DNA of 64,000 bases from PGYR01 sp034670025 (GTDB lineage: Bacteria; Bacteroidota; Ignavibacteria; Kapaibacteriales; UBA2268). Shown here piece after piece: positions 18,414-26,948 of this stretch (positions within the stretch are counted from its first letter, which is position 1; every line of letters starts with the position of its first letter). The stretch covers positions 1 to 64,000 of the forward strand of contig JAXMOE010000003.1 of assembly GCA_034670025.1 (NCBI GenBank), written 5' to 3'. Under the pieces are notes generated by a model that was not told where the DNA came from, made no database searches, and saw only the letters and a program-made list of their open reading frames with translations. A program made the position numbers and the translations under genes.

Positions 18414-18962
18414 TTAAGGCTTAAAGCTTTCAAAATAATCAGAATGAGGATTAAGATCATTACTTAGAGCAACTCTAGAAAAACTATTTCCAAATTGATG
18501 AGCAAGTTTCTCTCTATATGGGCTTGTGAGTCTTGCTTTTTTAATTTTTCTATTATTGGATAATTGATCTTTCAAATCGTCAATGCCAATAGTAAATAGC
18601 TCATTAAATAGTACTAATATATAGTCATTATTCATGACATTTTGATTACATTTATCAAGAATAAACATGTTAATAATTTGATTTTTATTAATTTTTTCAA
18701 ATTGCTTTATAACACTTTTCTTGGAATTATTATTCTTATTATAAACAATACTTAAATAATTTTTAAGTTCTGTTATTGTAGCTATCAAAACTGATTTGTT
18801 TTCAGTCATTTTATTTAAATCGCAACTTTGAGATAGCACAATAACATTACCATGCTTTATTAAACCTTCTCTCACATCATGGATTCTTAAATTACAAAGG
18901 ATATCTCCTTGCAACAATGAAGAGTCATCCTTAACTATTTCTTTGTACCATTCACTATCCAT
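18414..18962 (-). CDS. Uncharacterised protein, third gene of the TIGR04255 operon
   Basis: This 182-residue cytoplasmic protein has no signal peptide or membrane segment. Visible blocks are LLQGDILCNLRI near the N-terminus, GNVIVLSQSCDLNK near residue 45 and SVLIATITELKNYL. The QGDI...VVLSQSCDL pattern recurs, as far as I recall, in small uncharacterised proteins of accessory regions, and the Cys-Asp could be functional. Its ATG overlaps the stop of the preceding gene by one base (TAATG), so it is translationally coupled. The C-terminal third is basic and Asn-rich (LSNNRKIKKARLTSPYREKL). I cannot name a function. Confidence 0.6.
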   Translation of the reverse strand: MDSEWYKEIVKDDSSLLQGDILCNLRIHDVREGLIKHGNVIVLSQSCDLNKMTENKSVLIATITELKNYLSIVYNKNNNSKKSVIKQFEKINKNQIINMFILDKCNQNVMNNDYILVLFNELFTIGIDDLKDQLSNNRKIKKARLTSPYREKLAHQFGNSFSRVALSNDLNPHSDYFESFKP

Positions 18963-19372
18963 TAGTCAAAATATATTTTTATTGTTGAATCACTCTCTGG
19001 AAAATTAAAAGTCTTTATAGTTTCATATTCTGGTTTAAAATCAATTTCTTCTAATATAATTTGTTCTTCATATGTTTTACTGAAGTTAACAGTAATTAAA
19101 TTGCTACTAAAAGGATAAAAAGTATGCCTTTCCTCTTTTAGCTTTGCTCTTGAGCCAATAGAATCAATAATTTTCTGTATTTCTTCATTCTGAGTGAAAT
19201 GAAAAGTATCATTACTAGAACCATCTTCAATTATAATTTCATAAAGTGATCGGTTTTCATTGCGAATTGAATTTGATTGAACTTTACGTGGTTTATTATG
19301 TTTATAGAATACATCTTCATTAACATTCATAGATATTGAAGTTGCGGCACTATGTACTTGAATATCAATCAT
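18962..19372 (-). CDS. Uncharacterised protein, second gene of the TIGR04255 operon
   Basis: The ATG at 19372 is chosen (136 residues). GGGGAG, which forms the last codons of the upstream gene, sits 4 bases before it, and only one base separates the upstream TAA from this ATG. A TTG upstream in the same frame is less likely. The protein is soluble and predicted mostly beta, with a conserved-looking core YEIIIEDGSSNDTFHFT and a stretch YPFSSNLITVNFSKTYEEQI. I recognise no domain. The tight coupling to both neighbours argues that the three products act together. Confidence 0.6.
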   Translation of the reverse strand: MIDIQVHSAATSISMNVNEDVFYKHNKPRKVQSNSIRNENRSLYEIIIEDGSSNDTFHFTQNEEIQKIIDSIGSRAKLKEERHTFYPFSSNLITVNFSKTYEEQIILEEIDFKPEYETIKTFNFPESDSTIKIYFD

Positions 19373-19373
19373 T

Positions 19374-20105
19374 TTACTCCCCAAATTGTTTTAACAATAT
19401 TCCATCAAAAGTTTTATAAAAAATATCTCTACATTTATCATGTGCCTTTTCAGCCCATTTAAGAATACTGATTTTATTAAACTTTAATTCACTATCACTT
19501 GTAACCGCATATTCTAACCAAACTCCTAATTCATCATCAATTTTTCTATCTTTTAAAATATAGTTAATTGTATTATTTTCATACTGAAAAGCAATATTGA
19601 AATTAAATGCTTTTGTTTTTGATTTGTCAGTAATTATATTTTGATTTAGTTCAAAATTCATTTTGTTGGCTAAATATTCTATTCGGTTATCTTTCTCAAA
19701 GTTATCTTTTACGAAATCAAAATAAGTTAGTCTAGTTTTTACTTTATCAATTCCAAAAGTATCCAACCTTGATAAAGCATCAATAACAAATTCTATTTCT
19801 ATCTTGAAAGTGTCCCAATCATAATTCTGATTTACTGTATTTACAGTTATTAGACCAGGTCCAATTTGGATTAATGGATACCCATCCTTTAATTTCCGAT
19901 ATCTATGTAATGGTCTATGGGTCAGTAATTCCATTGGTGGGATAGTACTATCATATACTGCATTTCTAACAGGATACTTGTTTTTAATTTCTGTAAATAA
20001 GTCACCAATTAAATACTGCAGGTTATTATAATCGTAATCAACTTTTACTTCCCAAAAAATCTCAAGCATAACTTCGACTAATGGGGCATTTTCAAGTGTA
20101 CTCAT
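19374..20105 (-). CDS. TIGR04255 family protein, first gene of a three-gene operon
   Basis: This 243-residue protein opens with LENAPLVEVMLEIFWEV, the hallmark start (PLxEVxxEIxW) of the sporadically distributed TIGR04255 family, and continues with PLHRYRKLKDGYPLIQIGPG and LITVNTVNQNYDWDTFK, which also fit. Family members are of unknown biochemical function and are patchily distributed. That pattern suggests accessory or defence roles, but this is inference. The gene starts at 20105 after a 320-base promoter region and leads a tightly packed operon (spacings of 1 base and a 1-base overlap). No signal peptide or membrane segment is present. Confidence 0.75.
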   Translation of the reverse strand: MSTLENAPLVEVMLEIFWEVKVDYDYNNLQYLIGDLFTEIKNKYPVRNAVYDSTIPPMELLTHRPLHRYRKLKDGYPLIQIGPGLITVNTVNQNYDWDTFKIEIEFVIDALSRLDTFGIDKVKTRLTYFDFVKDNFEKDNRIEYLANKMNFELNQNIITDKSKTKAFNFNIAFQYENNTINYILKDRKIDDELGVWLEYAVTSDSELKFNKISILKWAEKAHDKCRDIFYKTFDGILLKQFGE

Positions 20106-20425
20106 AATGATTTGGCTTCCAAGTTAGAAATTTACACAAATATATAAACTTCATATTTATAATCAAAATATATCATATTAAACGTTTAATTCAAATACTT
20201 GTTATCTTAGTGATTTTAATAAATAAAGCCAAAAGTTTATATTTAACTCTCTCAGTAGATACTTTTTACACTTTGAGAATTAGGAACGTGTATACACGCT
20301 AATGAATTTCTTTGTTTTCCCCGTATTACTTATATCCTAAAATGCATCAACTTTTCTTAGCGTATTTTACTAAATATTAGCCCACTAACTAACATAAACA
20401 CCTCTGTTTTATTTTATAATCACAC
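20106..20425. promoter_or_regulatory. Promoter region of the TIGR04255 operon with a 12-base palindrome
   Basis: This is non-coding and very AT-rich except for CGTGTATACACG at 20287-20298, a perfect 12-base palindrome about 180 bases upstream of the operon start. It could be a regulator site for either neighbour. No other element could be supported. Confidence 0.35.
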
Positions 20426-20899
20426 TCACCCCTCAGAGTGTAACATAGAGATTATCTCCTTACCATACTTCTCAATCTTTTTCCTGCCGAATCCATAAAC
20501 GGAATACAGCTCTAAGAAGTCAATTGGCATTTCTTTGATTGCAGAATATATATCAGCATTAGATAGAATCATATAGACTGGGAGTGATGCCTCGGAAGCT
20601 TTTTCGTCTCGCCATTGCTTTATTTTCTTTGCCATTTCTAGTTCTTCTTCATTCAAGTGGGATCTTGAATACTTTGTTTTAATAGTTGATGGACGTTCAA
20701 ACTCAATATTTTCTGATTGTGGCTCTGGCTCGTTTTTCTCATCGTATTGTATTATCATCGACCAATAATCAACTCTTTCATTCACGAATGAAATTGCCGT
20801 TTCTATCACTTCAACCGAGTCGAGGAACTCGTTCACTAACTGCTGGTCATACTCTAAGTACAACTCATGTGGTCTAATATTAAAGACTTTGACTTTCAT
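20426..20899 (-). CDS. HRDC domain protein
   Basis: This is a 157-residue protein. The C-terminal 75 residues form an HRDC domain (KKIKQWRDEKASEASLPVYM, ILSNADIYSAI, YGFGRKKIEKYGKEIISML), the small helical nucleic-acid-binding module found at the end of RecQ helicases and RNase D. The N-terminal half (KVFNIRPHELYLEYDQQLV, VIETAISFVNERVDYWSMII) has no known domain but resembles stand-alone Bacteroidota HRDC proteins. It is probably cytoplasmic and DNA-binding. No helicase or nuclease domain is attached. Confidence 0.78.
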   Translation of the reverse strand: MKVKVFNIRPHELYLEYDQQLVNEFLDSVEVIETAISFVNERVDYWSMIIQYDEKNEPEPQSENIEFERPSTIKTKYSRSHLNEEELEMAKKIKQWRDEKASEASLPVYMILSNADIYSAIKEMPIDFLELYSVYGFGRKKIEKYGKEIISMLHSEG

Positions 20900-20967
20900 T
20901 TTATTTAGGATTGCTTCATTTCCAATCCCTCAATCTACAAAAAATCAGAGTCTTAAAGAAATGCCCA

Positions 20968-21390
20968 CTACCTCACAAAATGTACCATCTGAATCTTATC
21001 ATTCTCGATAGTGTAGATAGCGATGGCGTTCACTATTTCTCCCTCTATTATTCCTGTTACTTCCTCTGTGTCGATTACCACATTTCCCAGGACTTCGCGG
21101 TGGGTCAGTTTGCAGTGTAGGTTTACCGCCTTTTTAAACATCTTTCCGTACCTCTCGCGCATCTTATCTTTTCCTTTGTACATAAGCTGATCGGGGAAAG
21201 TATATATCTCCACACTATCGCTAAAAGGAATGAGGAAGTTGTCGATATCGCGATTGTTGTATGCTGTCAATTGCTCTGTTGCCAATCTCTCGGCGGTTTT
21301 TTCTATTTCGGTCATTGTTTCCTCTTTCGTTTGTGATAGTAATATGCTTGTGAAAAGTATTAGAGTTATTATTATGATGATTTTTTTCAT
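20968..21390 (-). CDS. Secreted SnoaL/NTF2-like protein
   Basis: The 140-residue protein has a signal peptide (MKKIIIIITLILFTSILLSQ) and a single SnoaL/NTF2-like cone-shaped domain. Signature stretches are EQLTAYNNRDIDNFLIPFSD and MYKGKDKMRERYGKMF, followed by strands ending QMVHFVR. Such domains bind small ligands or act as isomerase-like enzymes. The substrate is not predictable. It is located in the envelope. Confidence 0.75.
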   Translation of the reverse strand: MKKIIIIITLILFTSILLSQTKEETMTEIEKTAERLATEQLTAYNNRDIDNFLIPFSDSVEIYTFPDQLMYKGKDKMRERYGKMFKKAVNLHCKLTHREVLGNVVIDTEEVTGIIEGEIVNAIAIYTIENDKIQMVHFVR

Positions 21391-21426
21391 TGTTTGGTCT
21401 TTCAGTTTTTGTGGATTTGGTTAGGT

Positions 21427-22008
21427 CTAACAACCACAATGGCTATTCACATAGGCAATAATATCTGGGAAAAAAGCATTGAACTCCTCGGTGAACAAAT
21501 CATAATCTTCGTGTAGGTGGTCAATAGCACCACCGAAGTTCGACGGGAAACTTGTGCGTTCGTCCATTCTGTTAAGCGTGAATTGCAGCCCCTCTCTCGT
21601 TTTGTAATTGTTGAGCCAATCGTTCTTTATCATTCGGGGAAGACTGAGTTGTAGCCCAGCAGGCAAGTCGTCCCTCCTTCTTGCAAATACCTTATACACA
21701 TCCTGTGCATAGTCAGACAGTGTCATATCCGAGTACCGCTCCCAATTGTTGGCAAGCAGATGGTCATAGAGCACATCGATAACCACAGGCGAATACTTCT
21801 TGTGGTGTGGTCTCAACCTCTTCGTTGCCTTCCGAACTATATCGTGCTTGTCAGTGAATGAATCAATCTTCCTGTGCAGCTCTATCCCAGCATAGATTTC
21901 ATCAGGCACAAGTGTCAACTCCTTCATCGTGATGGAGTCTGCGATAAAGTTGCCTATCAGCAGGTCTTCATTGTTACATGAAAGAAATATATGGGCGAGG
22001 TAGTTCAT
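21427..22008 (-). CDS. acpH: Acyl carrier protein phosphodiesterase
   Basis: This 193-residue protein belongs to the ACP phosphodiesterase (DUF479/AcpH) family, which removes the phosphopantetheine arm from holo-ACP. Diagnostic stretches are MNYLAHIFLS, LLIGNFIADS, GIELHRKIDSFTDKHDIV and SPVVIDVLYDHLLANNW, with the HD-type metal-binding histidines and aspartates. Length matches the family. It precedes nothing obviously linked to lipid synthesis. The pro genes are upstream in the same direction. Confidence 0.88.
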   Translation of the reverse strand: MNYLAHIFLSCNNEDLLIGNFIADSITMKELTLVPDEIYAGIELHRKIDSFTDKHDIVRKATKRLRPHHKKYSPVVIDVLYDHLLANNWERYSDMTLSDYAQDVYKVFARRRDDLPAGLQLSLPRMIKNDWLNNYKTREGLQFTLNRMDERTSFPSNFGGAIDHLHEDYDLFTEEFNAFFPDIIAYVNSHCGC

Positions 22009-22071
22009 AGATTAGAATGACGTTTTTAAATAAAAAATGATGTATCTCGCCCTGTAAGTAAAAGATATTTT

Positions 22072-23271
22072 CTAAACCCTTACTTGACCATCACCAAAGA
22101 CATAATACTTATTAGTTACTAACTGCTTCAACCCCAAAGGGCCTCTGTGGTGGAGTTTATCAGTACTTATCGCCAACTCTGCACCTACGCCCATTTGTCC
22201 ACCATCAGTGAACCGAGTGGAAGCATTGTGATAAACAGCTGCACTGTCAACATTTTGCATAAAGCTCATGGCTTCTGGCTTATCTTCAGTGATAATTGAT
22301 GCCGAGTGTTTACCTGAATACTTATTGATAATATCAATAGCTTCATCAAGATTGCCAACCTCTCCAATTAGTATTTTTAGAGCTAAAAACTCCTCGTACC
22401 ACACATCCACATCCTTAACTGTCTCCTTGTCGGAAAGGATTTTGGCGACTTTTTCGTCAACTATTATCTCAACATTGTGCTGTTCCAACTTTTCTTGTAG
22501 CATATTGAGCTTAGCTTCGTAATCTGACAAATTTTTGTTTATCAGAACTTTGTCCAGTGCATTACAACCCGAAATTTTATCGGTCTTGGCATTGATTATA
22601 ACTTTCACGGCTTTGTCCCAATCTGCATTTTCAGAAACATAGAGGAAGTTGTTCCCCCTGCCGCTCACCAACACCGCGCAAGTAGCGTGGGTTTTTACAA
22701 AGTCAATTAACCTTTCGCCGCCACGAGGAACAATCAAGTCCAACTGCTCGGTCGGGTTTCTCAAAAATTCCTGCGTTTCCTCACGCTTTAGGTGAAGTAA
22801 ATTAATCCAATCTTTAGTAAGACCATTAGCTTCCAGAGCTTCGTGCCAGCATTTTTCTAAAATCAAATTACTATTGAGTGCTTCTTTGCCACCTTTAAGC
22901 AAAATCTTATTATTGGCTTTGAATGCTAACACAGCTGCCTCTATCGTAACGTCTGGTCTAGATTCGTAGATGATAAGAATCGTCCCAAAAGGTGCCGTAG
23001 TATTCACAATGTTTAAATCGTTTTCTAAAGTTCTGTTTGATATTTCCTTACCAACAGGGTCGTCTTGCTGCATAACCTGTTTGATAGCGGTAATCATTTC
23101 GTCCACTTTTTTGTCATCAACCACTAATCTGTCGTAAAGTGCTTGGTCATCTCTTTGAAAAGCTTCTAAGTCTTTTTTGTTCTCAGCAATTATATTCTTC
23201 CTTTCACGCTCTAAAATCTCAGTCATTGATTTCAGAACTCTATTTTTTTTGTCCGTATCTATAAGTTTCAT
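22072..23271 (-). CDS. proA: Glutamate-5-semialdehyde dehydrogenase (gamma-glutamyl phosphate reductase)
   Basis: ProA reduces gamma-glutamyl phosphate to glutamate semialdehyde with NADPH, the second step of proline synthesis. The 399-residue protein contains the family blocks GTILIIYESRPDVTIEAAVL, the catalytic cysteine block DKISGCNALDKVLI near 237, and HNASTRFTDGGQMGVGAELAISTDKLHHRGPLGL near the C-terminus (split here only by quotation). It lies 20 bases after proB in a proC-proB-proA operon, so all enzymes from glutamate to proline are co-expressed. Confidence 0.95.
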   Translation of the reverse strand: MKLIDTDKKNRVLKSMTEILERERKNIIAENKKDLEAFQRDDQALYDRLVVDDKKVDEMITAIKQVMQQDDPVGKEISNRTLENDLNIVNTTAPFGTILIIYESRPDVTIEAAVLAFKANNKILLKGGKEALNSNLILEKCWHEALEANGLTKDWINLLHLKREETQEFLRNPTEQLDLIVPRGGERLIDFVKTHATCAVLVSGRGNNFLYVSENADWDKAVKVIINAKTDKISGCNALDKVLINKNLSDYEAKLNMLQEKLEQHNVEIIVDEKVAKILSDKETVKDVDVWYEEFLALKILIGEVGNLDEAIDIINKYSGKHSASIITEDKPEAMSFMQNVDSAAVYHNASTRFTDGGQMGVGAELAISTDKLHHRGPLGLKQLVTNKYYVFGDGQVRV

Positions 23272-23291
23272 TGTATTTATTTTTATTTAGA

Positions 23292-24074
23292 TTATTTAGT
23301 AGTAATAAATTTAGTGCCTACTTTTTTATTATTTATAATGTCAATGATAACATTTTCGCGTTTACCATTGGCAATATAGGTGGGAATGTTCTTATTAGCC
23401 GTGCCTTTGGCTACTTTTAGTTTTGAGGCCATTCCGCCGCGTCCTTCACCTTCTTTCTTGTCTGAGCTTTGAACATACTTTTCTACGTCTTGCTTGGTGT
23501 CAACTTCCCTGATAATCTCAGAATCAACATCATCTGGGTGTCCAGTATATAAGCCATCTGTGTCCGACAGTATAATTAACCTGTCTGCATCAATTAATTC
23601 TGCTACTAAACTTGCCAACTCATCATTATCCGAAAACATAGACATAGTTAGCGACACAGCGTCATCTTCGTTAGCAATTGGTATAATTCCTTCGTAGAGA
23701 AGAGCTTCATAGCAGTTTATCATATTGTCACGATGCTTACCAAGATCAAAATCTCGCTTAGTTGCCAAAATTTGTGCACATCGCATTCCATAATCATGGA
23801 ATATGCTGTAGTAGTGGCGCATCATTCGAGGTTGCCCCACTGCAGAATAGACCTGCCGCCTAACAGATTTATCCTTTGTTTTGATGTCTCCCAAGACTTC
23901 CTTCCCTGCAATTGCAGAGCCAGAAGACACAAGGACTACCATAATGTCGTTTTCATACAGTACTGCCACTTGCCTCACTAGTTCCCTTAGCACAGGGCCT
24001 AATATCCTATTATCTCTATTTGTCAATACGTTGGTTCCTACTTTCACAACCACGCGTTTTATTTCATCACTCAT
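23292..24074 (-). CDS. proB: Glutamate 5-kinase without PUA domain
   Basis: ProB phosphorylates glutamate on its gamma-carboxyl group, the committed step of proline synthesis. The 260-residue amino-acid-kinase fold has VVKVGTNVLTN at the start, VSSGSAIAGK, the central FSDNDELASLVAELIDADRL and LSDTDGLYTG, and GRGGMASKLKVAK near the C-terminus. E. coli ProB is about 367 residues because of a C-terminal PUA domain that is absent here. The short form is common in this group. It starts 4 bases after the proC stop. Confidence 0.94.
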   Translation of the reverse strand: MSDEIKRVVVKVGTNVLTNRDNRILGPVLRELVRQVAVLYENDIMVVLVSSGSAIAGKEVLGDIKTKDKSVRRQVYSAVGQPRMMRHYYSIFHDYGMRCAQILATKRDFDLGKHRDNMINCYEALLYEGIIPIANEDDAVSLTMSMFSDNDELASLVAELIDADRLIILSDTDGLYTGHPDDVDSEIIREVDTKQDVEKYVQSSDKKEGEGRGGMASKLKVAKGTANKNIPTYIANGKRENVIIDIINNKKVGTKFITTK

Positions 24075-24078
24075 AATA

Positions 24079-24885
24079 TCAGTCTTCCTTCCCCATTTCT
24101 ACAGCCCTGTCGAATGCAGCATAGGCCGCATCTTGAATTAATTGCGTTACATTATTATCTTCCATAGAATCAATGGCAGCTCGGGTTGTCCCACCCTTCG
24201 ACGCCACTTTGTCAATCCATGATTTTGGTGAAATATCATTCTGATTGAATAGCTCTATTGCCCCTTCGAATGTATTACTCACCAACACCTTTGAATCGAA
24301 ATCGGAAAAGCCCATCTTCTTTGCTGCTTCGAGCATAGATTGCATAAAGTAGAATACATAAGCAGGGCCGCTACCCGATATGCCAGTAGAAGCATCAATA
24401 AAGTTTTCAGTATCAACGTGAATTGAAGTCCCAGTGGTATCCAGCAAGCTGCGAATAAGTATTAATTCCACCTTCGACACCGCTTCCGATTCTGTATAAG
24501 AAGTCACCCCTTTGCCAACTTTTGCTGGCAGATTGGGCATAGCTCGAACTACTTTTTCGGCAGCCAATTTTTCTCGAATGGAATCTATAGTAACACCAGC
24601 CATCAGAGAAACAAAAATCTGATTCTTGTTCAATATCGGCTTTATCTGTTCAAATAACTCATCGCTATGGTATGGCTTTACGGCAATGAACACAAGGTCT
24701 GCACTGGGAAAACAATCTTCCAAATTGTCGAACACATCGAACCTAGGGTCATTGCTCAAGCTTTCTCTTTTTTTGGGGTCTATGTCATAAATCCTTAGCT
24801 TATTCTTAGTAATCAAAGGCGATGTTGCCATTCCCTCGATATAAGTCAACCCCATATTCCCAGCACCTATTAATAGTATCTTCAT
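24079..24885 (-). CDS. proC: Pyrroline-5-carboxylate reductase
   Basis: ProC makes proline from pyrroline-5-carboxylate with NAD(P)H. The 268-residue protein starts with the dinucleotide-binding motif LLIGAGNMGLTYIEGM and contains VRAMPNLPAKVGKGVTSY and GISGSGPAYVFYFMQSMLEA, the conserved GSGPAY region. It is the first gene of the minus-strand proC-proB-proA operon. The promoter should lie in 24886-25158, a non-coding spacer where I see no riboswitch or attenuator. Confidence 0.95.
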   Translation of the reverse strand: MKILLIGAGNMGLTYIEGMATSPLITKNKLRIYDIDPKKRESLSNDPRFDVFDNLEDCFPSADLVFIAVKPYHSDELFEQIKPILNKNQIFVSLMAGVTIDSIREKLAAEKVVRAMPNLPAKVGKGVTSYTESEAVSKVELILIRSLLDTTGTSIHVDTENFIDASTGISGSGPAYVFYFMQSMLEAAKKMGFSDFDSKVLVSNTFEGAIELFNQNDISPKSWIDKVASKGGTTRAAIDSMEDNNVTQLIQDAAYAAFDRAVEMGKED

Positions 24886-25158
24886 ATATTTCCTGCTCTT
24901 ATTATAATACAGTCTATACTAATGAAAGTATTATAATTTATTATTTTGATTATTACTTATTACAAATATTAACCGAACAGTTAACCTACACTGGTTCATC
25001 TGTTCGGAGTTGTTTTACTATACGAACGACAAACTGTCGGGCATAGTGCTTACTTCACAAATGTAATTTCATGACTTGGTGGGTCTGTCGGTATGAATAT
25101 ATATATACCCAACTGAAAATTTAGATTAGAAAACGATTAAACTTACCCAAACGAAGAG

Positions 25159-25896
25159 CTAATCCAATTTCCACATTTTGCCGGGTTTTCTTTTTTGGGA
25201 GTGCAAATCTCGAGCAGCTACTCTGTCCCAAAACCGACCGCCTACTTTTTGCTCCACATCGTAAGTTACAGCCAAATAGTCTTCCAAATTACCAGTCAGC
25301 AGCTTGTTTTCCAACTCAAAAGTCCACAGCTTTAAGCGGCCTCGGTTGTCTTCTGCCAAAATACTCTTAGTAAAAGCGTGTGGAATAGGAACGTCAATAC
25401 CATACTTCTCGGTGTCATTCCCAATGGTTTCTACTTTTTTGTCGAAATAGAAAATTGGAGCTGTCAACACATAAGTCTCCAATATATTTGGCTTATCGTT
25501 CAACTTACGGATAGCCAGCTCTAAATTTCGCCAAATCCTTCTATTGAAATCTGGCATTTGTGGTGACATATTCGATAGCAAAAATGTCTCGCTATTTTGG
25601 ATTTCTAACTCGTCGTGGTTAGCACTAGCCACCAAGTGCCCCCTGTCATATCCACTTCCTGGGTAGGCCTTTAGTCCTGATCTGAACCTTCGTGGCAACC
25701 GAATATCTGCCCTAAAATTATTCCTTCTTTCTACTTCCCACTCGAATCGAGCATTGGGTTTAATTATTTCCAAAACCCACTTAGCTTGCCTAAAATACCA
25801 CGAGTAACCAATAGTGAAAAATCTACCAGTCAAAATCTCATCGCACACAGGTGAACCGTAGCGTAGTTCTTTTTGTATTTGAAACGGATCATTCAT
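25159..25896 (-). CDS. DNA/RNA non-specific endonuclease (NUC1 type)
   Basis: The 245-residue protein has the beta-beta-alpha-Me nuclease core: SGYDRGHLVASANHDELE with the DRGH catalytic histidine near 82, and NSETFLLSNMSPQMPDFNRR with the metal-binding asparagine region. Family members cleave DNA and RNA without sequence specificity. Unlike most NucA/NUC1 proteins, this one has no signal peptide (MNDPFQIQKELRYGSPVCDE). It may therefore stay in the cytoplasm or leave by another route, and a self-protection mechanism would then be needed. No immunity gene is obvious nearby. Confidence 0.85.
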   Translation of the reverse strand: MNDPFQIQKELRYGSPVCDEILTGRFFTIGYSWYFRQAKWVLEIIKPNARFEWEVERRNNFRADIRLPRRFRSGLKAYPGSGYDRGHLVASANHDELEIQNSETFLLSNMSPQMPDFNRRIWRNLELAIRKLNDKPNILETYVLTAPIFYFDKKVETIGNDTEKYGIDVPIPHAFTKSILAEDNRGRLKLWTFELENKLLTGNLEDYLAVTYDVEQKVGGRFWDRVAARDLHSQKRKPGKMWKLD

Positions 25897-25924
25897 AATT
25901 TACCACACAAATTGTTACTAAAAC

Positions 25925-26911
25925 CTAACTCAACAGCGAGTAGCTAACCAACAGCTCACCCTTGTCTTTCCATACTATCCAGCCCTTTCCCATTTCCTTC
26001 AGTGAGTCATCAACTAATTTGACGTACGCCCAGTTTTGCTCAATCAATAATGGCTTCATAAAGCTATAATCGACTTCAACAATTGATGATTTATATGATG
26101 GTTTTTCGAATATTTTGTTATTATTCCCACCTCTAAATTCAAGCGAATTGGCAGACAATAGATATTCGGGCAAAGAGGTATAAGTTCCTTTGAATTTATC
26201 TATATACATTCGCTTATCTGTTTCCGAATCCACCACCACTTCCATAAAGTCAAACCCAATACTCAGAACTTTGAGTACAATTATCCCATAGTCTAACTTT
26301 AGGTGTTCGGGGTTGAACCACTTCGGTGCATAGTTCGCTTTGGGGTTGCCATATTTATCAATCCCAAACACAACACTGTCCGTAGGTAAATGTTCGGTCA
26401 ACCCTTTCTCAGGGTTAATATCTTCGTAAAAATACATTGTTTTGTACTCAAAGTGATTTGGAGTATAATAACCCAAAGCCATTTTCACGCTACTTATGTC
26501 ATCGGAATTAGAAAAAGTAGAAGCCATAACAGGCATAGAGAAAAAGTTAATTGGTGAGGGCGAAGTTGGTTTAGTTCTCTGCCTCATTTCTTTTTCCCTT
26601 TCCTGCTGCTTCAGTTCCTGCCTTTTGGTATAGTTGTGTTGCAAATAGAAAAACGCCCCTATTAGTGCCACCAACAAAACCCAATTTGCCCTAACTATAA
26701 TTTTCTTTTCTAATTTTGAGGCAAGAACTAGGGAAAGAATTAGTCCAACTCCTGCCCCAATAATCCCATAGCCGAGCACTATTGCCCCACCTGCTAAGCC
26801 CTGTGCTTTAGCTGCACCAGTTATACCCACAACCAAAACCCCAATTAGGAACGATGCCAAAATCATAAGTGTTACAAATAGGATATTCGGAATAGTAAAC
26901 TTTTTTTTCAT
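25925..26911 (-). CDS. Membrane-anchored protein of unknown function
   Basis: This is a 328-residue protein. The first 105 residues contain three hydrophobic segments (NILFVTLMILASFLIGVLVV, a Gly/Ala-rich LAGGAIVLGYGIIGAGVGL, and VLLVALIGAFFYL), followed by a charged, Gln/Arg-rich linker and a soluble domain of about 200 residues. That domain includes MALGYYTPNHFEYKTMYFYE and FMEVVVDSETDKRMYIDKFK. I do not recognise the family. The soluble part probably faces the periplasm or cytoplasm as a single domain. Confidence 0.65.
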   Translation of the reverse strand: MKKKFTIPNILFVTLMILASFLIGVLVVGITGAAKAQGLAGGAIVLGYGIIGAGVGLILSLVLASKLEKKIIVRANWVLLVALIGAFFYLQHNYTKRQELKQQEREKEMRQRTKPTSPSPINFFSMPVMASTFSNSDDISSVKMALGYYTPNHFEYKTMYFYEDINPEKGLTEHLPTDSVVFGIDKYGNPKANYAPKWFNPEHLKLDYGIIVLKVLSIGFDFMEVVVDSETDKRMYIDKFKGTYTSLPEYLLSANSLEFRGGNNNKIFEKPSYKSSIVEVDYSFMKPLLIEQNWAYVKLVDDSLKEMGKGWIVWKDKGELLVSYSLLS

Positions 26912-26948
26912 AGTAGTTGCCCCTTTTAATGATTATGTTTTTCTACTT

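Noticed and set aside
24886..25158. Riboswitch or tRNA upstream of proC
   Set aside because: No cloverleaf, CCA end or known aptamer core could be found in this spacer.
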